64,000 nucleotides of DNA from Anadara kagoshimensis (lineage: Eukaryota > Mollusca > Bivalvia > Arcoida > Arcidae). The notes beneath the pieces are model-generated. The model did no database searches. It worked only from the letters and a program-made list of their open reading frames with translations, and was not told the DNA's origin. Position 1 is the stretch's first letter. The number at the start of each line of letters is the position of its first letter. Both the position numbers and the translations under genes were made by a program. This document shows, piece by piece, positions 1-15,700 of the stretch. The DNA is taken from contig CM037870.1 of NCBI GenBank assembly GCA_021292105.1, forward strand, positions 10,846,486 through 10,910,485, given 5' to 3'.

Positions 1-391
1 TTTGTACTAAATGATAGTATCTTTCCTGTTGTACGTCTCTCATCGAATTTTGCTTCTGTTTGTCCTTGAACTTATTCCACATGGCACACACAAAAACTAA
101 TGGGTCACATATAATCTTTTTATAAGCGCATTGAAGCAGATGTTAAAAATACATTCTGTACATTTGAAGTTACATACAACGTCATGCATCTCTGTATAGT
201 CTATGAATGAATGGAGGAGGGTTTACAATTCTTATTACGTCTTCTTAAAAACAATTTCCTTCCTCCAATTGCTTCAAGAAATCTGTCGCTTCGAGAGACA
301 CGATTAAGTTTTGGAGTTCACCGGAAATTCTTTGCGTTAAAACACTGTGAAATTATTTTTCAGGGATTTAGCTGCTGCATTTATCAGTAAG

Positions 392-407
392 ATGGGACTT
401 CGGAAAG
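392..407 (+). CDS. METTL24-like gene, coding exon 1
   Basis: The start ATG and four further codons (MGLRK) are followed by a split Ala codon and donor GGTATT. A polypyrimidine tract and CAG at about 350-363 could be the acceptor of a preceding 5' UTR intron. Confidence 0.68.
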
Positions 408-1222
408 GTATTATTTTTATATTATGATTTAGTATTGGTTGATCGATTTCTCTGTGTCAATATTTGTTACTCAGTCCTGTTTACTCTATAAAGTACACAT
501 TCCTCTGTGTACATTGTTTACGTATTATGCAATGTTATCTTCTTACTAAAAGTACAGGTATAAATGAGTAATAGCCCTTGTCATACTATAAAACATTATA
601 TTGTAACCAGGAAAAATTAATGTTTGCCTTCGTATAACTTCCTTCTAATGGCTGTCGAAGGACGTTGGACTCTTGGATAAATTAGTTGCCTTCTCTTCTT
701 CTTCTTTTTGAATGAATAAATAGTGATAGCAGCAACATTTATACAGACTGTATTAAATGTAGACTATATTAAATGTTGCTGGTGATTGTTCTCATGGACC
801 TCTAGCAGACGAATTTTTCAGTAGAGTGGTCGCCATTTTGATAGGCAATCTATATCATTTATCTGTCTATTTTAACCAAATTTGTTCATTTTTAAATTAT
901 TGTTTTTCAAAAAATAATCAGGATACCAATAAAGTTTTAAAATTTATGAAATCACCAATGTTTTCACTTTAATTTGATATATTTTATAAGATTTTTGTCC
1001 CCGTAACAACGATGTTACAATAAATTTTATACATCCTTATTTTAGAAAGAATTGATAAATTTTCAATTTCTAATGCCTACCAAAATGGCCGCTACTTTAC
1101 CTGGAAAGTGGGCAGTGTGACGTCACATAGGAACTATCTTATACAGTGACGTATCTAGTGATAGTAATTTAACCCAGACATGTTCTAATTGTGTCTTTTC
1201 TATGTTTTATTTTTATAAAATT

Positions 1223-1255
<33 letters not shown>

Positions 1256-4200
1256 CGTACCAGCATTTGATTTATTATTGTTATATTGTAGCGTCTTTAC
1301 CGGCACTTGGTCTGTTTATTATGGGACTCGGTACAGTGTATTACTTTACAATAAGAAAAGATACTACCCCATCACAACGTTATGTTAATAAATTAACTAT
1401 GTTTAATTATGAGGTGAGCTTTATAAATTAATCTTGGCGTTTACTGTCACTGTAGATGGCTTCTCACAAAGTTGTAAAAAAAACCTCAAAGGTGTCTAGG
1501 TACAATTTTCTTAAATGTTGTAGCGTTGTCAACTTGTCACATCCGGAACGGCATAGATAGAGATAGGTTTGTGTCAGAAATTTTACCGAATCCATGATGA
1601 CTCGACTTTCGTGGTGGTGGTTTATAAGGTATTCAGAGACCGTATATACTGGTGCCATTCGTGATGTAGTGGATAAACACCCAGTGCTTAGGCTTTCTAT
1701 TAACCCATGTTAACTTGATAAAACATTGTGTATTTTTTTAATTAAAAGTATAATAAATCTGACCACTCTGTTCATATACCTAGTCATGTCTTGGGGGACA
1801 CTTGTTGTTGAAATCACCCTGCACATAGTGATGACGAGGTGTTTGGTTGGAGTTTTTTTTACCTATGGACGTGTAGGTGGTGGGTGCATGTCTTCTTAAA
1901 AATTCTTGTTTAACCGGTAATTATGTTGGTTTTCATTGCGACCAACTGTTGACCAATGATGTCTTATTGCACCAGTTATTTCTCATTGCACTTGAGCTCA
2001 TGTAAATTTCACTTTTTTGTTGTTTTCAGAAATCACATGAACACAAACAAGATCCCGGTGTTAGAGACTCGCTGTTTAACGATAGGTTTATAAATCGCCG
2101 CTTTCAAGTGAACGATACGAATTATAAGGCCAAAAAAGTCGACACTAAAGATGAACTCCGTGATGATTCTTTATTCTTTGAAAGAGATGACAGTAGAGAC
2201 AGTATAAATTCCCGAGAAATACCGCCTTTACAATCTTTACAAGAAGATAACAAAAAAGCCGTTACGACATTAAAAACAACAACAGTACTACAGCAGAAAC
2301 GGACGAATTTAGACAGAACAAAAAATGGAAAATTATTTCAAATTCAATCTGAAAATATTCAACGAGATTCTGTCGTTTCAAACAATTTGCCTTCACACCA
2401 ATACGGAAATTCAAATGATAGAAATGGCGGAAATTTATTCCAAAATGTTGATAGAAATGTGGTCTTATCTCAAGGAATAAACAATCCTTCACAGGGAATT
2501 GGCGGGAATTTAATTAAAGTTGTTAACAGGAACCCAAGTAACAATTTACCTTCTTACGTATCTGATCAGCTTAGGAACGCAGCCAATGAAAACATGAATA
2601 TGATGCAACGAAACCAAATTCTTGTTCAGCCCTCAAATATGGCGAGAGACGCATTCATTCAGCAGCCTGTTAATAATCTACCCATACAACAACCAGGAAT
2701 AATCGGACAACCGGGAAATCAGGTGAACCAAGTGAGAATGCCGGGAAATCAAGGAATGTTTGGACAACCCGGAATTCAAGCTGGTGACAGTGTTGCCAAC
2801 CAACTAGCTAATGCTCCACAATATCATGTCAACCGTATAACAGGGTTATCTGTGGGCGGTAAAAATCCCGTACCTGGGCAACAAGGAAGCATGACTCAGC
2901 AACATTACAACCAGAATTTTCAGCAAAATAATATAGCAGGTCAACCCACAATGAGATCAGGATTGCCATCCAGAGAGGAATTAGCTAATATGGATTTTGC
3001 TGAATTATCCGCCATATATCACAGGTAAATGATTATCTATAGTTGGAAAATAAAGTGCTCAGTTTTAAAACGATCAGAAGAGACTGATGATCGATGGATT
3101 TGAGTAAAGGTGTTTAGGCATTTGACTTGCTCAAAGGCGGTCAGTTCATGGATGGTGGAGGTAGTTTCTCCTGGTGGAAAATGACCAAATTTTCTCAATT
3201 TGATCACAAAAATTCCCCCAACAACAGTGATATACTGCAAATTAAATTTAATCGTCCTTACCTACAAAATGTTATTGTAACAATTTAACATCTTTGTCTT
3301 GAGGAACTTAGACTATTGCAAGCATGCCATTTTGCAGTTTGCTGTATTTCAGAACTTTAAAATTTCCCAATTTAAAAGGCAGAAGGTAGTTTTTAAAATA
3401 CGTAACAAAATCAGTGAGTACATGGAACTCTTATGGGTATCATCGGGTTTAGAGCATAGTAACCTATCATTGGGTACCAGGTTACAATGTTACCACCCAT
3501 TATGTTACCTCACTTCCTTGGTGGAAGTTCATGTGTAAAATTAAATTTGCCCGTTTTTAAAATTTGTACTTTTGTTTTTTGGACAGGGCTTGGCATGTTT
3601 GTTATTTTATTTTAGTTGTCTTATGGTAACCATGGTGATTCATTTTGTTATTATTGTTTTAGATACGTAAACACGAAGCAGGAGACGTGCACCAATATGG
3701 TTAGACTGGGTAATGTACAAGATGGCGGCTGGGACATCTGTAATGACCAAAGATATAGACCAAAATCAAACTGTACGGTGTTGTCTGTCGGGTAAGTTTT
3801 ACTCCCCAGAATGGTCGCGAGATTATAAAACTTTAGAATGACCACATATATAATGATGAAATGATTTTCCATGTTGTCTTTAAACTGTATTGTAGACCCT
3901 ATTCATACCATAGTGATAGCCTTGTAGACCCTATTCATGCCATAGTGATAGCCACGTAGACCCTATTCATGCCATAGTGATAGCTATGTAGACCCTAATC
4001 ATACCATAGTGATAGCTATGTAGACCCTATTCATACCATAGTGATAGCCATGTAGACCCTATTCATGCCATAGTGATAGCTATGTAGACCCTATCAATAC
4101 CATAGTGATAGCCATGTAGACCCTATTCATACCATAGTGATAGCCCTGTAGACCCTATTCATGCCATAGTGATAGCCACGTAGACCCTATTCATACCATA

Positions 4201-7200
4201 GTGATAGCCATGTAGACCCTATTCATACCATAGTGATAGCCCTGTAGACCCTATTCATGCCATAGTAATAGCCATTTACAGCCTATTCATACCATAGTGA
4301 TAGCCCTGTAGACCCTATTCATACCATAGTGATAGCCATGTAGACCCTATATCATGCCAATAGTGAATAGCCTGTCAGACCTATTCATGCCATAGTGATA
4401 GCCATGTAGACCCCATTCATACCATAGTGATATAGCCCTGTAGACCCTATTCATGCCATAGTGATAGTTTGTAGACCCTATTCATACCATAGTGATAGCC
4501 ATGTAGACCCTATTCATACCATAGTGATAGCCCTGTAGACCCTATTCATGCCATAGTAATAGCCATTTACAGCCTATTCATACCATAGTGATAGCCCTGT
4601 AGACCCTATTCATACCATAGTGATAGCCATGTAGACCCTATTCATGCCATAGTGATAGCCATGTAGACCCTATTCATGCCATAGTGATAGCTATGTAGAA
4701 CCTATTCATACCATAGTGATAGCCATGTAGACCCTATTCATACCATAGTGATAGCCCTGTAGACCCTATTCATGCCATAGTGATAGCTATGTAGACCCTA
4801 TTCATGCCATTGTGATAGCCATGTAGACCCTATTCATGCCACAGTGATAGCCCTGTAGACCCTATTCATGCCATTATGATAGCCATGTAGACCCTATTCA
4901 TGCCATAGTGATAGCCATGTAGACCCTTTTTATGACATAGTGATAGCCATGTAGGCCCTATTCATGCCATAGTGATAGCCATGTAGACCCTATTCATATT
5001 ATAGTGATAGCCATGTAAACCCTATTCATGGCATAGTGATAGCCATGTAGACCCTATTCATGCCACAGTGATAGCCATGTAGACCCTATTTATGCCATAG
5101 TGATAGTCATGTAGACCCTATTCATGCCATAGTGATAGCCATGTAGACCCTATTAATGCCATAGTGATAGCCATGTAGACCCTTTTCATGCCATAGTGAT
5201 AGCCATGTAGACCCTATTCATGCCATAGTGATAGCCATGTAGACCCTATTTATGCCATAGAGATAGCCATGTAGACCCTATTCATGCCACAGTGATAGCC
5301 ATGTAGACCCTATTCATGCCATAGTGATAGTCATGTAGACCCTATTCATGCCATAGTGATAGCCATGTAGACCCTATTAATGCCATAGTGATAGCCATGT
5401 AGACCCTTTTCATGCCATAGTGATAGCCATGTAGACCCTATTCATGCCATAAGTATAGCCATGTAGACCCTATTCATGCCATAGTGATAGCTATGTAGAC
5501 CCTATTCATGCCATAAGGATAGCCATGTAGACCCTATTCATGCCATAGTGATAGCCATGTAGACCTTTTTTATCTACCAATGATAGCCATGTAGACCCTA
5601 TTCATACCATAGTGATAGCCATGTAGACCCTATTCATGCCATAAGGATAGCCATGTAGACCCTATTCATGCCATAGTGATAGCTATGTAGACCCTATTCA
5701 TATTATGGTGATAGCCATGTAGACCCTATTCATGCCATAGTGATAGTCATGTAGACCCTATTCATATTATAGTGATAGCCATGTAGACCCTATTCATGCC
5801 ATAGTGATAGCCATGTAGACCCTTTCTATCTACCAATGATAGCCATGTAGACCCTATTCATACCATAGTGATAGCCATGTAGACCCTTTCTATCTACCAA
5901 TGATAGCCATGTAGACCCTATTCATACCATAGTGATAGCCATGTAGACCCTTTCTATGCAACGATGATAGCTACACAGACCCTTTTCATCCTATAGTGGT
6001 AGCCATGTAGACCCTTTTAATCCTATAGTGATAGCCATGTAGACCATTTTAATCCTATAGTGATAGTCATGTAGACCCTTTTAATCCTATAGTGATAGTC
6101 ATGTAGACCCTTTTAATCCTATAGTGATAGCCATGTAGACTCTTTTAATCCTATAGTAATAGTCATGTAGACCCTTTTAATCCTATAGTGATATCCATGT
6201 AGACCCTTTTAATCCTATAGTGATAGCCATGTAGACCCTTTTAATCCTATAGTGATAGTCATGTAGACCCTTTTAATCGTTATAGTGTATCCATTGTAGA
6301 CCCTTTTAATCTATAGTGATAGACCATGTAGACCCTTTTTATAGTGATAGCCATGTAGACCCTTTTAATCTATAGTGATAGCATGTAGACCCTTTTAATC
6401 CTATAGTGATAGCCATGTGACTCTTTCTATAGTGATAGCCATGTAGACCCTTTTTATAGTGATAGTCATGTAGACCCTTTTAATCCTATAGTGATAGCCA
6501 TTGTAGACCCTTTTAATCGATAGTGATGCCATGTAGACCCTTTTAATCCTATAGTGATAGCCATGTAGACCCTTTCTATAGTGATAGCCATGTAGACCCT
6601 TTTAATCCTATAGTGATAGCCATGTAGACCCTTTTAATCCTATAGTGATAGCCATGTAGACCCTTTTAGTTCTATAGTGATAGCCATGTAGACCCTTTTA
6701 TAGTGATAGCCATGTAGACCCTTTAATCATATAGTGATAGCCATGTAGACTCTTTTATAGTGATAGTCATGTAGACCCTTTTAATTCTATAGTGATAGCC
6801 ATGTAGACCCTTTTTATAGTGATAGTCATGTAGACCCTTTTAATCCTATAGTGATAGCCATGTAGACCCTTTTAATCCTATAGTGATAGCCATGTAGACC
6901 CTTTTAATCCTATAGTGATAGCCATGTAGACCCTTTCTATACTGATAGCCATGTAGACCCTTTCTATAGTGATAGCCATGTAGACCCTTTTAATCCTATA
7001 GTGATAGCCATGTAGACTTTTTTATAGTCTGTATAGTCATGTAGACCGTTTTAATCATATAGTGATAGCCATGTAGACTCTTTTTATAGTGATAGTCATG
7101 TAGACCCTTTTAATCATATAGTGATAGCCATGTAGACTCTTTTTATAGTGATAGTCATGTAGACCCTTTTAATCCTATAGTGATAGCCATGTAGACCCTT

Positions 7201-10200
7201 TTTATAGTGATAGTCATGTAGACCCTTTTAATCCTATAGTGATAGCCATGTAGACCCTTTTAATCCTATAGTGATAGCCATGTAGACCCTTTTAATCCTA
7301 TAGTGATAGCCATGTAGACCCTTTTAATCCTATAGTGATAGCCATGTGGACCCTTTCTATAGTGATAGCCATGTAGACCCTTTTTATAGTGATAGCCATG
7401 TAGACCCTTTCTATAGTGATAGCCATGTAGACCCTTTCTATAGTGATAGCTATGTAGACCCTTTCTATAGTGATAGCCATGTAGACCCTTTTAATCCTAT
7501 AGTGATAGCCATGTAGACCCTTTCTATAGTGATAGCCATGTAGACCCTTTCTATAGTGATAGCCATGTAGACCCTTTCTATAGTGATAGCCATGTCGACC
7601 CTTTTAATCCTATAGTGATATCCATGTAGACCCTTTCTATAGTGATAGCCATGTAGACCCTTTCTATAGTGATAGCCATGTAGACGCTTTCTATAGTGAT
7701 AGCCATGTGGACCCTTTCTATAGTGATAGCTATGTAGACCCTTTCTATAGTGATAGCCATGTAGACCCTTTTAATCCTATAGTGATAGCCATGTAGACCC
7801 TTTCTATAGTGATAGCCATGTAGACCCTTTCTATAGTGATAGCCATGTAGACCCTTTCTATAGTGATAGCCATGTGGACCCTTTCTATAGTGATAGCCAT
7901 GTAGACCATTTCTATAGTGATAGCCATGTAGACCCTTTCTATAGTGATAGCCATGTAGACCCTTTCTATAGTGATAGCTATGTAGACCCTTTCTATAGTG
8001 ATAGCCATGTAGACCCTTTTAATCCTATAGTGATAGCAATGTAGACCCTTTCTATAGTGATAGCCATGTAGACCCTTTCTATAGTGATAGCCATGTAGAC
8101 CCTTTCTATAGTGATAGCCATGTAGACCCTTTCTATAGTGATAGCCATGTAGACCCTTTCTATAGTGATAGCAATGTAGACCCTTTCTATAGTGATAGCC
8201 ATGTAGACCATTTCTATAGTTATAGCTATGTAGACCCTTTCTATAGTGATAGCCATGTAGACCCTTTCTATAGTGATAGCCATGTAGACCCTTTCTAGTG
8301 TATGATAGCCATGTAGACCCTTTCTATAGTGATAGCTATGTAGACCCTTTCTATAGTGATAGCCATGTAGACCCTTTTAATCCTATAGTGATAGCCATGT
8401 AGACCCTTTCTATAGTGATAGCCATGTAGACCCTTTCTATAGTGATAGCCATGTAGACCCTTTCTATAGTGATAGCCATGTCGACCCTTTTAATCCTATA
8501 GTGATATCCATGTAGACCCTTTCTATAGTGATAGCCATGTAGACCCTTTCTATAGTGATAGCCATGTAGACGCTTTCTATAGTGATAGCCATGTGGACCC
8601 TTTCTATAGTGATAGCTATGTAGACCCTTTCTATAGTGATAGCCATGTAGACCCTTTTAATCCTATAGTGATAGCCATGTAGACCCTTTCTATAGTGATA
8701 GCCATGTAGACCCTTTCTATAGTGATAGCTATGTAGACCCTTTCTATAGTGATAGCCATGTAGACCCTTTTAATCCTATAGTGATAGCCATGTAGACCCT
8801 TTCTATAGTGATAGCCATGTAGACCCTTTCTATAGTGATAGCCATGTAGACCCTTTCTATAGTGATAGCCATGTGGACCCTTTCTATAGTGATAGCCATG
8901 TAGACCATTTCTATAGTGATAGCCATGTAGACCCTTTCTATAGTGATAGCCATGTAGACCCTTTCTATAGTGATAGCTATGTAGACCCTTTCTATAGTGA
9001 TAGCCATGTAGACCCTTTTAATCCTATAGTGATAGCCATGTAGACCCTTTCTATAGTGATAGCCATGTAGACTCTTTCTATAGTGATAGCCATGTAGACC
9101 CTTTCTATAGTGATAGCCATGTAGACCCTTTCTATAGTGATAGCCATGTAGACCATTTCTATAGTGATAGCTATGTAGACCCTTTCTATAGTGATAGCCA
9201 TGTAGACCCTTTCTATAGTGATAGCCATGTAGACCCTTTTAATCCTATAGTGATAGCCATGTAGACCCTTTCTATAGTGATAGCCATGTAGACCCTTTCT
9301 ATAGTGATAGCCATGTAGACCCTTTCTATAGTGATAGCCATGTAGACCCTTTCTATAGTGATAGCCATGTAGACCCTTTCTATAGTGATAGCAATGTAGA
9401 CCCTTTCTATAGTGATAGCAATGTAGACCCTTTCTATAGTGATAGCAATGTAGACCCTTTCTATAGTGATAGCCATGTAGACCCTTTCTATAGTGATAGC
9501 CATGTAGACCCTTTCTATAGTGATAGCCATGTAGACCCTTTCTATAGTGATAGCAATGTAGACCCTTTCTATAGTGATAGCCATGTAGACCATTTCTATA
9601 GTTATAGCTATGTAGACCCTTTCTATAGTGATAGCCATGTAGACCCTTTCTATAGTGATAGCCATGTAGACCCTTTCTATAGTGATAGCCATGTAGACCA
9701 TTTCTATAGTGATAGCTATGTAGACCCTTTCTATAGTGATAGCCATGTAGACCCTTTCTATAGTGATAGCCATGTAGACCCTTTTAATCCTATAGTGATA
9801 GCCATGTAGACCCTTTCTATAGTGATAGCCATGTAGACCCTTTCTATAGTGATAGCCATGTAGACCCTTTCTATAGTGATAGCCATGTAGACCCTTTCTA
9901 TAGTGATAGCCATGTAGACCATTTCTATAGTGATAGCAATGTAGACCCTTTCTATAGTGATAGCCATGTAGACCCTTTCTATAGTGATAGCAATGTAGAC
10001 CCTTTCTATAGTGATAGCAATGTAGACCCTTTCTATAGTGATAGCAATGTAGACCCTTTTAATCCTATAGTGATAACCATGTAGACCCTTTCTATAGTGA
10101 TAGCCATGTAGACCCTTTCTATAGTGATAGTAATGTAGACCCTTTCTATAGTGATAGCCATGTAGACCCTTTCTATAGTGATAGCCATGTAGACCCTTTC

Positions 10201-12717
10201 TATAGTGATAGCAATGTAGACCCTCACTATAGAAAGACCCTTTCTATAGTGATAGCCATGTAGACCCTTTCTATAGTGATAGCAATGTAGACCCTTTCTA
10301 TAGTGATAGCAATGTAGACCCTTTTAATCCTATAGTGATAGCAATGTAGACCCTTTCTATAGTGATAGCCATGTAGACCCTTTCTATAGTGATAGCAATG
10401 TAGACCCTTTCTATAGTGATAGCCATGTAGACCCTTTTAATCCTATAGTGATAGCCATGTAGACCCTTTCTATAGTGATAGCAATGTAGACCCTTTCTAT
10501 AGTGATAGCCATGTAGACCCTTTCTATAGTGATAGCAATGTAGACCCTTTCTATAGTGATAGCAATGTAGACCTTTTTAATCCTATAGTGATAGCCATGT
10601 AGACCCTTTCTATAGTGATAGCCATGTAGACCCTTTCTATAGTGATAGCAATGTAGACCCTTTCTATAGTGATAGCCATGTAGACCCTTTCTATAGTGAT
10701 AGCCATGTAGACCCTTTCTATAGTGATAGCCATGTAGACCCTTTCTATAGTGATAGCCATGTAGACCCTTTCTATAGTGATAGCCATGTAGACCCTTTCT
10801 ATAGTGATAGCAATGTAGACCCTTTCTATAGTGATAGCCATGTAGACCCTTTCTATAGTGATAGCAATGTAGACCCTTTCTATAGTGATAGCTATGTAGA
10901 CCCTTTCTATAGTGATAGCAATGTAGACCCTTTCTATAGTGATAGCAATGTAGACCCTTTCTATAGTGATAGCAATGTAGACCCTTTCTATAGTGATAGC
11001 CATGTAGACCCTTTCTATAGTGATAGCCATGTAGACCCTTTCTATAGTGATAGCCATGTAGACCATTTCTATAGTGATAGCAATGTAGACCCTTTCTATA
11101 GTGATAGCAATGTAGACCCTTTCTATAGTGATAGCTATGTAGACCCTTTCTATAGTGATAGCCATGTAGACCATTTCTATAGTGATAGCAATGTAGACCC
11201 TTTCTATAGTGATAGCAATGTAGACCCTTTCTATAGTGATAGCTATGTAGACCCTTTCTATAGTGATAGCTATGTAAACCATTTCTATAGTGATAGCCAT
11301 GTAGACCATTTCTATAGTGATAGCCATGTAGACCATTTCTATAGTGATAGCAATGTAGACCCTTTCTATAGTGATAGCCATGTAGACCCTTTCTATAGTG
11401 ATAGCTATGTAGACCCTTTCTATAGTGATAGCCATGTAGACCCTTTCTATAGTGATAGCCATGTAGACCATTTCTATAGTGATAGCCATGTAGACCATTT
11501 CTATAGTGATAGCCATGTAGACCATTTCTATAGTGATAGCCATGTAGACCCTTTCTATAGTGATAGCAATGTAGACCCTTTCTATAGTGATAGCCATGTA
11601 GACCCTTTCTATAGTGATAGCCATGTAGACCCTTTCTATAGTGATAGCCATGTAGACCCTTTCTATAGTGATAGCTATGTAGACCATTTCTATAGTGATA
11701 GCAATGTAGACCCTTTCTATAGTGATAGCAATGTAGACCCTTTCTATAGTGATAGCAATTTAGACCCTTTCTATAGTGATAGCAATGTAGACCATTTCTA
11801 TAGTGATAGCCATGTAGACCATTTCTATAGTGATAGCAATGTAGACCCTTTCTATAGTGATAGCAATGTAGACCATTTCTATAGTGATAGCAATGTAGAC
11901 CATTTCTATAGTGATAGCCATGTAGACCATTTCTATAGTGATAGCAATGTAGACCATTTCCGTTCCATTGATATAACTCTGTAGACTTTCCATATAACCA
12001 GTAATATTATAAAGAACAAGGAAATCGACATCGCTTGCTCATTGTGCTTTGTTAATACATGTTACAAATGCAGGAGAAGTGTTGTCTCTTAAAGAAATCT
12101 ATAGAAAGATAAAAGCCCTTACAAATCAAGCTGTCACATCGCTGAAATGATTTTGTTTGTGAGGGGTTTACCGCATTAGAGCAAATAATCACTATTGAAA
12201 ATTACTTAAAAAATAATATGTGAGAATTTGACATACAAACCTTAAGCTGAAAAAGACTTGAGTACTTGGTAGTAGTCAGTGTACACATAGGATATAACAA
12301 ACTAAAATCCAGTTAAAAAACCACCAGATGTGTTGAACTCTGATTATAAAATTCAGCTTCAGGGCACTGAATATATCAACAGATTGGTGGCCATTGGCGT
12401 GGTTATAGTTTTATTATCTGAAATGAAAAAGTAAAACGTCACATAACCCAACTTAACGGGACAAAATTAACAAAGAAGTCGCTATTAATGCGGTATCCGT
12501 AAAATATAAAAAACATAAAAACTATAATGTTCTAAGAGACTCTCTCTCTCTCACACGTGCGATATTTACTACCTCTGTTTATTTCCTTGTCATGTGTTAA
12601 TTTTGTAAAATATGTTGCAAATTATGTATTTGATTTAAAAAGTGATAAAATGACTTAATAAAGTAGCACAGATGTAGATGATAGGAAATAAAATTTATAT
12701 ATAATATACATATATAT

Positions 12718-12755
<38 letters not shown>

Positions 12756-15700
12756 ATAAAGTAGCAAAGATGTAGATGATGGAAAATAAAATAATTTTAA
12801 TATTATACAATTATGGACTTTTTAGTGGTTGTATATGGTGTGATATTCACCGGAAAAATAAATATTGATCGAGGCGACAGCCGAGGTCAATATTTATTTT
12901 TCCGGTGAATATCACACCATATACAACATAACTGTTTTATTATATAATTTTGCCACTGTGGCACTTCGGTTGACAATGTTTTCTCAAACCTGTGACCAGG
13001 CAATCTAACTATTTTACCGATGTTAGATTTCCCTATCCACCCCGGTTGATCACACTAAAATTATCCCGCATTAGTTAGATCAATCTGACTTTAAGAAAAA
13101 TAAATGACATTCCGGGTGAGACACAATTAATTACACACTACATTGTAAATTGATAATGCCATAACGGTGTCAACGTTCTATGAAAAAAAATAACAAGACA
13201 CAATCACTTGCGTACACTTAATTGATGACGTTCTAATCATTTTACGGAGAACGTCAACACAAATCGATGACGTACACCGAATTTGATATTCACCGGAAAA
13301 TCCGTGGTATATGATGTGAGATCCAATGGTCACGTGTTACCGTTTTAGCCAATCATAAAGATGGAATTTATTAATTATATAATAAATAAATATATATATA
13401 TATATTACCATAACCATGATAATACAGTCCTAGGCAAGTTGTAATAAAACAACATTATAGGGTTATTAAACTGATATTGTGAAATATTGTCCCGAGTTGA
13501 CTCGACATTTGCACAAGCTTGCAAGTGCAAATTTTGAGTCAACGAGGGACAATATTTCACAATATCAGTTGAATAACCCTTTTATTATATAGCAAAATAA
13601 ATTCACAATGCACAATTATACCGGTCCATGTTCAAATCTTAAATGCCAAAGTCCAACCACAAACATACCGGCCCATGTTCAAATCTTAAATGCCAAAGTC
13701 CAACCACAAACATACCGGCCCATGTTCAAATCTTAAATGCCAAAGTCCAACCACAAACATACCGGCCCATGTTCAAATCTTAAACGCCAAAGTCCAACCA
13801 CAAACATACCGGCCCATGTTCAAATTACAATCCTAAAAGCAAAATAAAACCCATGTAAAACTGGCAAATTAACTGAACATTTACCAGAGAAGTGATGTCG
13901 AGTGCTCCGGAAGCGTAAGCACCTCTAGGACAACACCCTTTGTCTATATATATATACATGTATATTGCAATTGATCATCATGTCAAATTTACATTCATAG
14001 AATTTAAACATCGAGGGCCATCTTTTTGCCCCGGAAAAAAAGAGTAATGTACGCTGGCACAGAAGTGACATGAAATATGTTTTATACTAGTATTACGTGT
14101 CATACTAGTATTACGTGTGTAGGTAATAGGAAAAAAGTGCACACATAATGTAAAAATATGTTTTATACTAGTATTACGTGTGTAGGTAATAGGAAAAAAG
14201 TGCACACATAATGTGAAAATATGTTTTATGCTACTTCCGTGCCACTTACAGGGTTTTAATTTGTTTTAATTTTGGGGGTGGGGGTGAGTTAAAAGTTATG
14301 CCGATGATGGAAAAATGTATGTTGATTAAATAATCACACACACACACACACACACACACGTACAAAAGACATTAGTAACTGGCTGTTGTTGAGAATATGT
14401 TCCTTCTATCCGTTCTTGTAAATATCGATTTTTCTAATTTGAGATATAAACAACAGCTTCAGTGAGCGAACATTGTCTATGACATGCTGATGTAACTGAG
14501 GATTAACTTGAATCACAATATAGTTGTTATAGAAACACGGGTCCTTAGGTTTTGGTAAAATGGTGTAGTAAATATTGAACTCGCAGTCTTTTTCGTGGTT
14601 GAATCTGTGATGTTTCAATAAACGTTATGATGCCATAATGGTTTTGTGAATATTTTGAAAATTAAAATAAAATCAATATCGTAACCTTGTGTTGATATTT
14701 GCGATGTTTTGTGCTGATTGGACGATCTTTATGTTTTTTTTTTGCTGACATGAAGTCGACTAAGAGCTTTATTGACGTGGGGTGGCGTAGACATGCCAAT
14801 TAGTGTTTGTAACCGAACTCGTAATATCGAAGCTATAATCGACATTTGGTTATTGAAAATTTAATATTTTGTGTATATTTTCAGAATAAACAATGATTTT
14901 AGTTTTGACGATGACATTTCAAGAAGATATGGATGTCAGGTACACTGTTATGACCCAAGGTAAGTCGGCCACTAAATTTAATTATCTATGGTAGAACTAG
15001 TGACAACAGTCAGTAAACCAGTGGAATTCGTAGAGGATTGGTTGATTGAATCAATGAGCGGGGTTTTACGTCTCAGTCAAGAATATTTTAACTTGTATCG
15101 TTGCAATACGCTCAAGGCAATGTACAGGGAGGGGTCGTTAGCTGGCCACGCCTACGTACCGTGACATGGGTCATCTGTTTTAATTTTTCTTCCTAAGCAT
15201 CAAAATAAGAAAAGGAATCGATTGAGATTGGTGTTCAAGCATTCAGTAGAATTATACAATGACAAACGAATAGAGGTATATCTAGCAGTATATCACTGAT
15301 TTCCAATGTTAATTTGCAATCTGATCTTTGTCCTGTTATCTATTTTGCAGATGGGACCCGGTTCTTTTTTTCCGGTCAACAATTTTATAGTTTCTATGTA
15401 TGACACCGGAATTAAAATGCCTCCGCTTAATTTTTATGGTTTTCACATCTACGTAATGGCGAACACACGGTTTTCAGTAATACACTGACTGATTTCTTTG
15501 TGAGTTTGGAAACGGTCCCCGTTATTACTGATAATTAGGGTTTATATTACTAACACAGACATTTCCACGTTCCTGTTTCCAGACTATTTGACATTTGCAC
15601 ATAACAATCAATTGATTGAAAGTCCAGACTTATCAAGCTTCAATGATGCGCATTTAAAATATCAGACTTTTGGGCGATATTAAAAATTAAAAATTAATTG

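Noticed and set aside
1191..1388. 65-codon frame starting MSFLCFIFIKLL
   Set aside because: It reads through an ATT repeat. The real exon in this place (1292..1413) uses another frame and fits the splice phases.
7298..11993. Many - strand open frames reading MAITIERVY repeats
   Set aside because: They follow from a 27-bp tandem unit without stops inside an intron of a + strand gene and are interrupted wherever a 32-bp unit occurs.
15306..15488. 60-codon + strand frame between exons 5 and 6, preceded by TTTGCAG
   Set aside because: Including it would break the conserved YDPS junction, which is formed exactly by joining exon 5 to exon 6.
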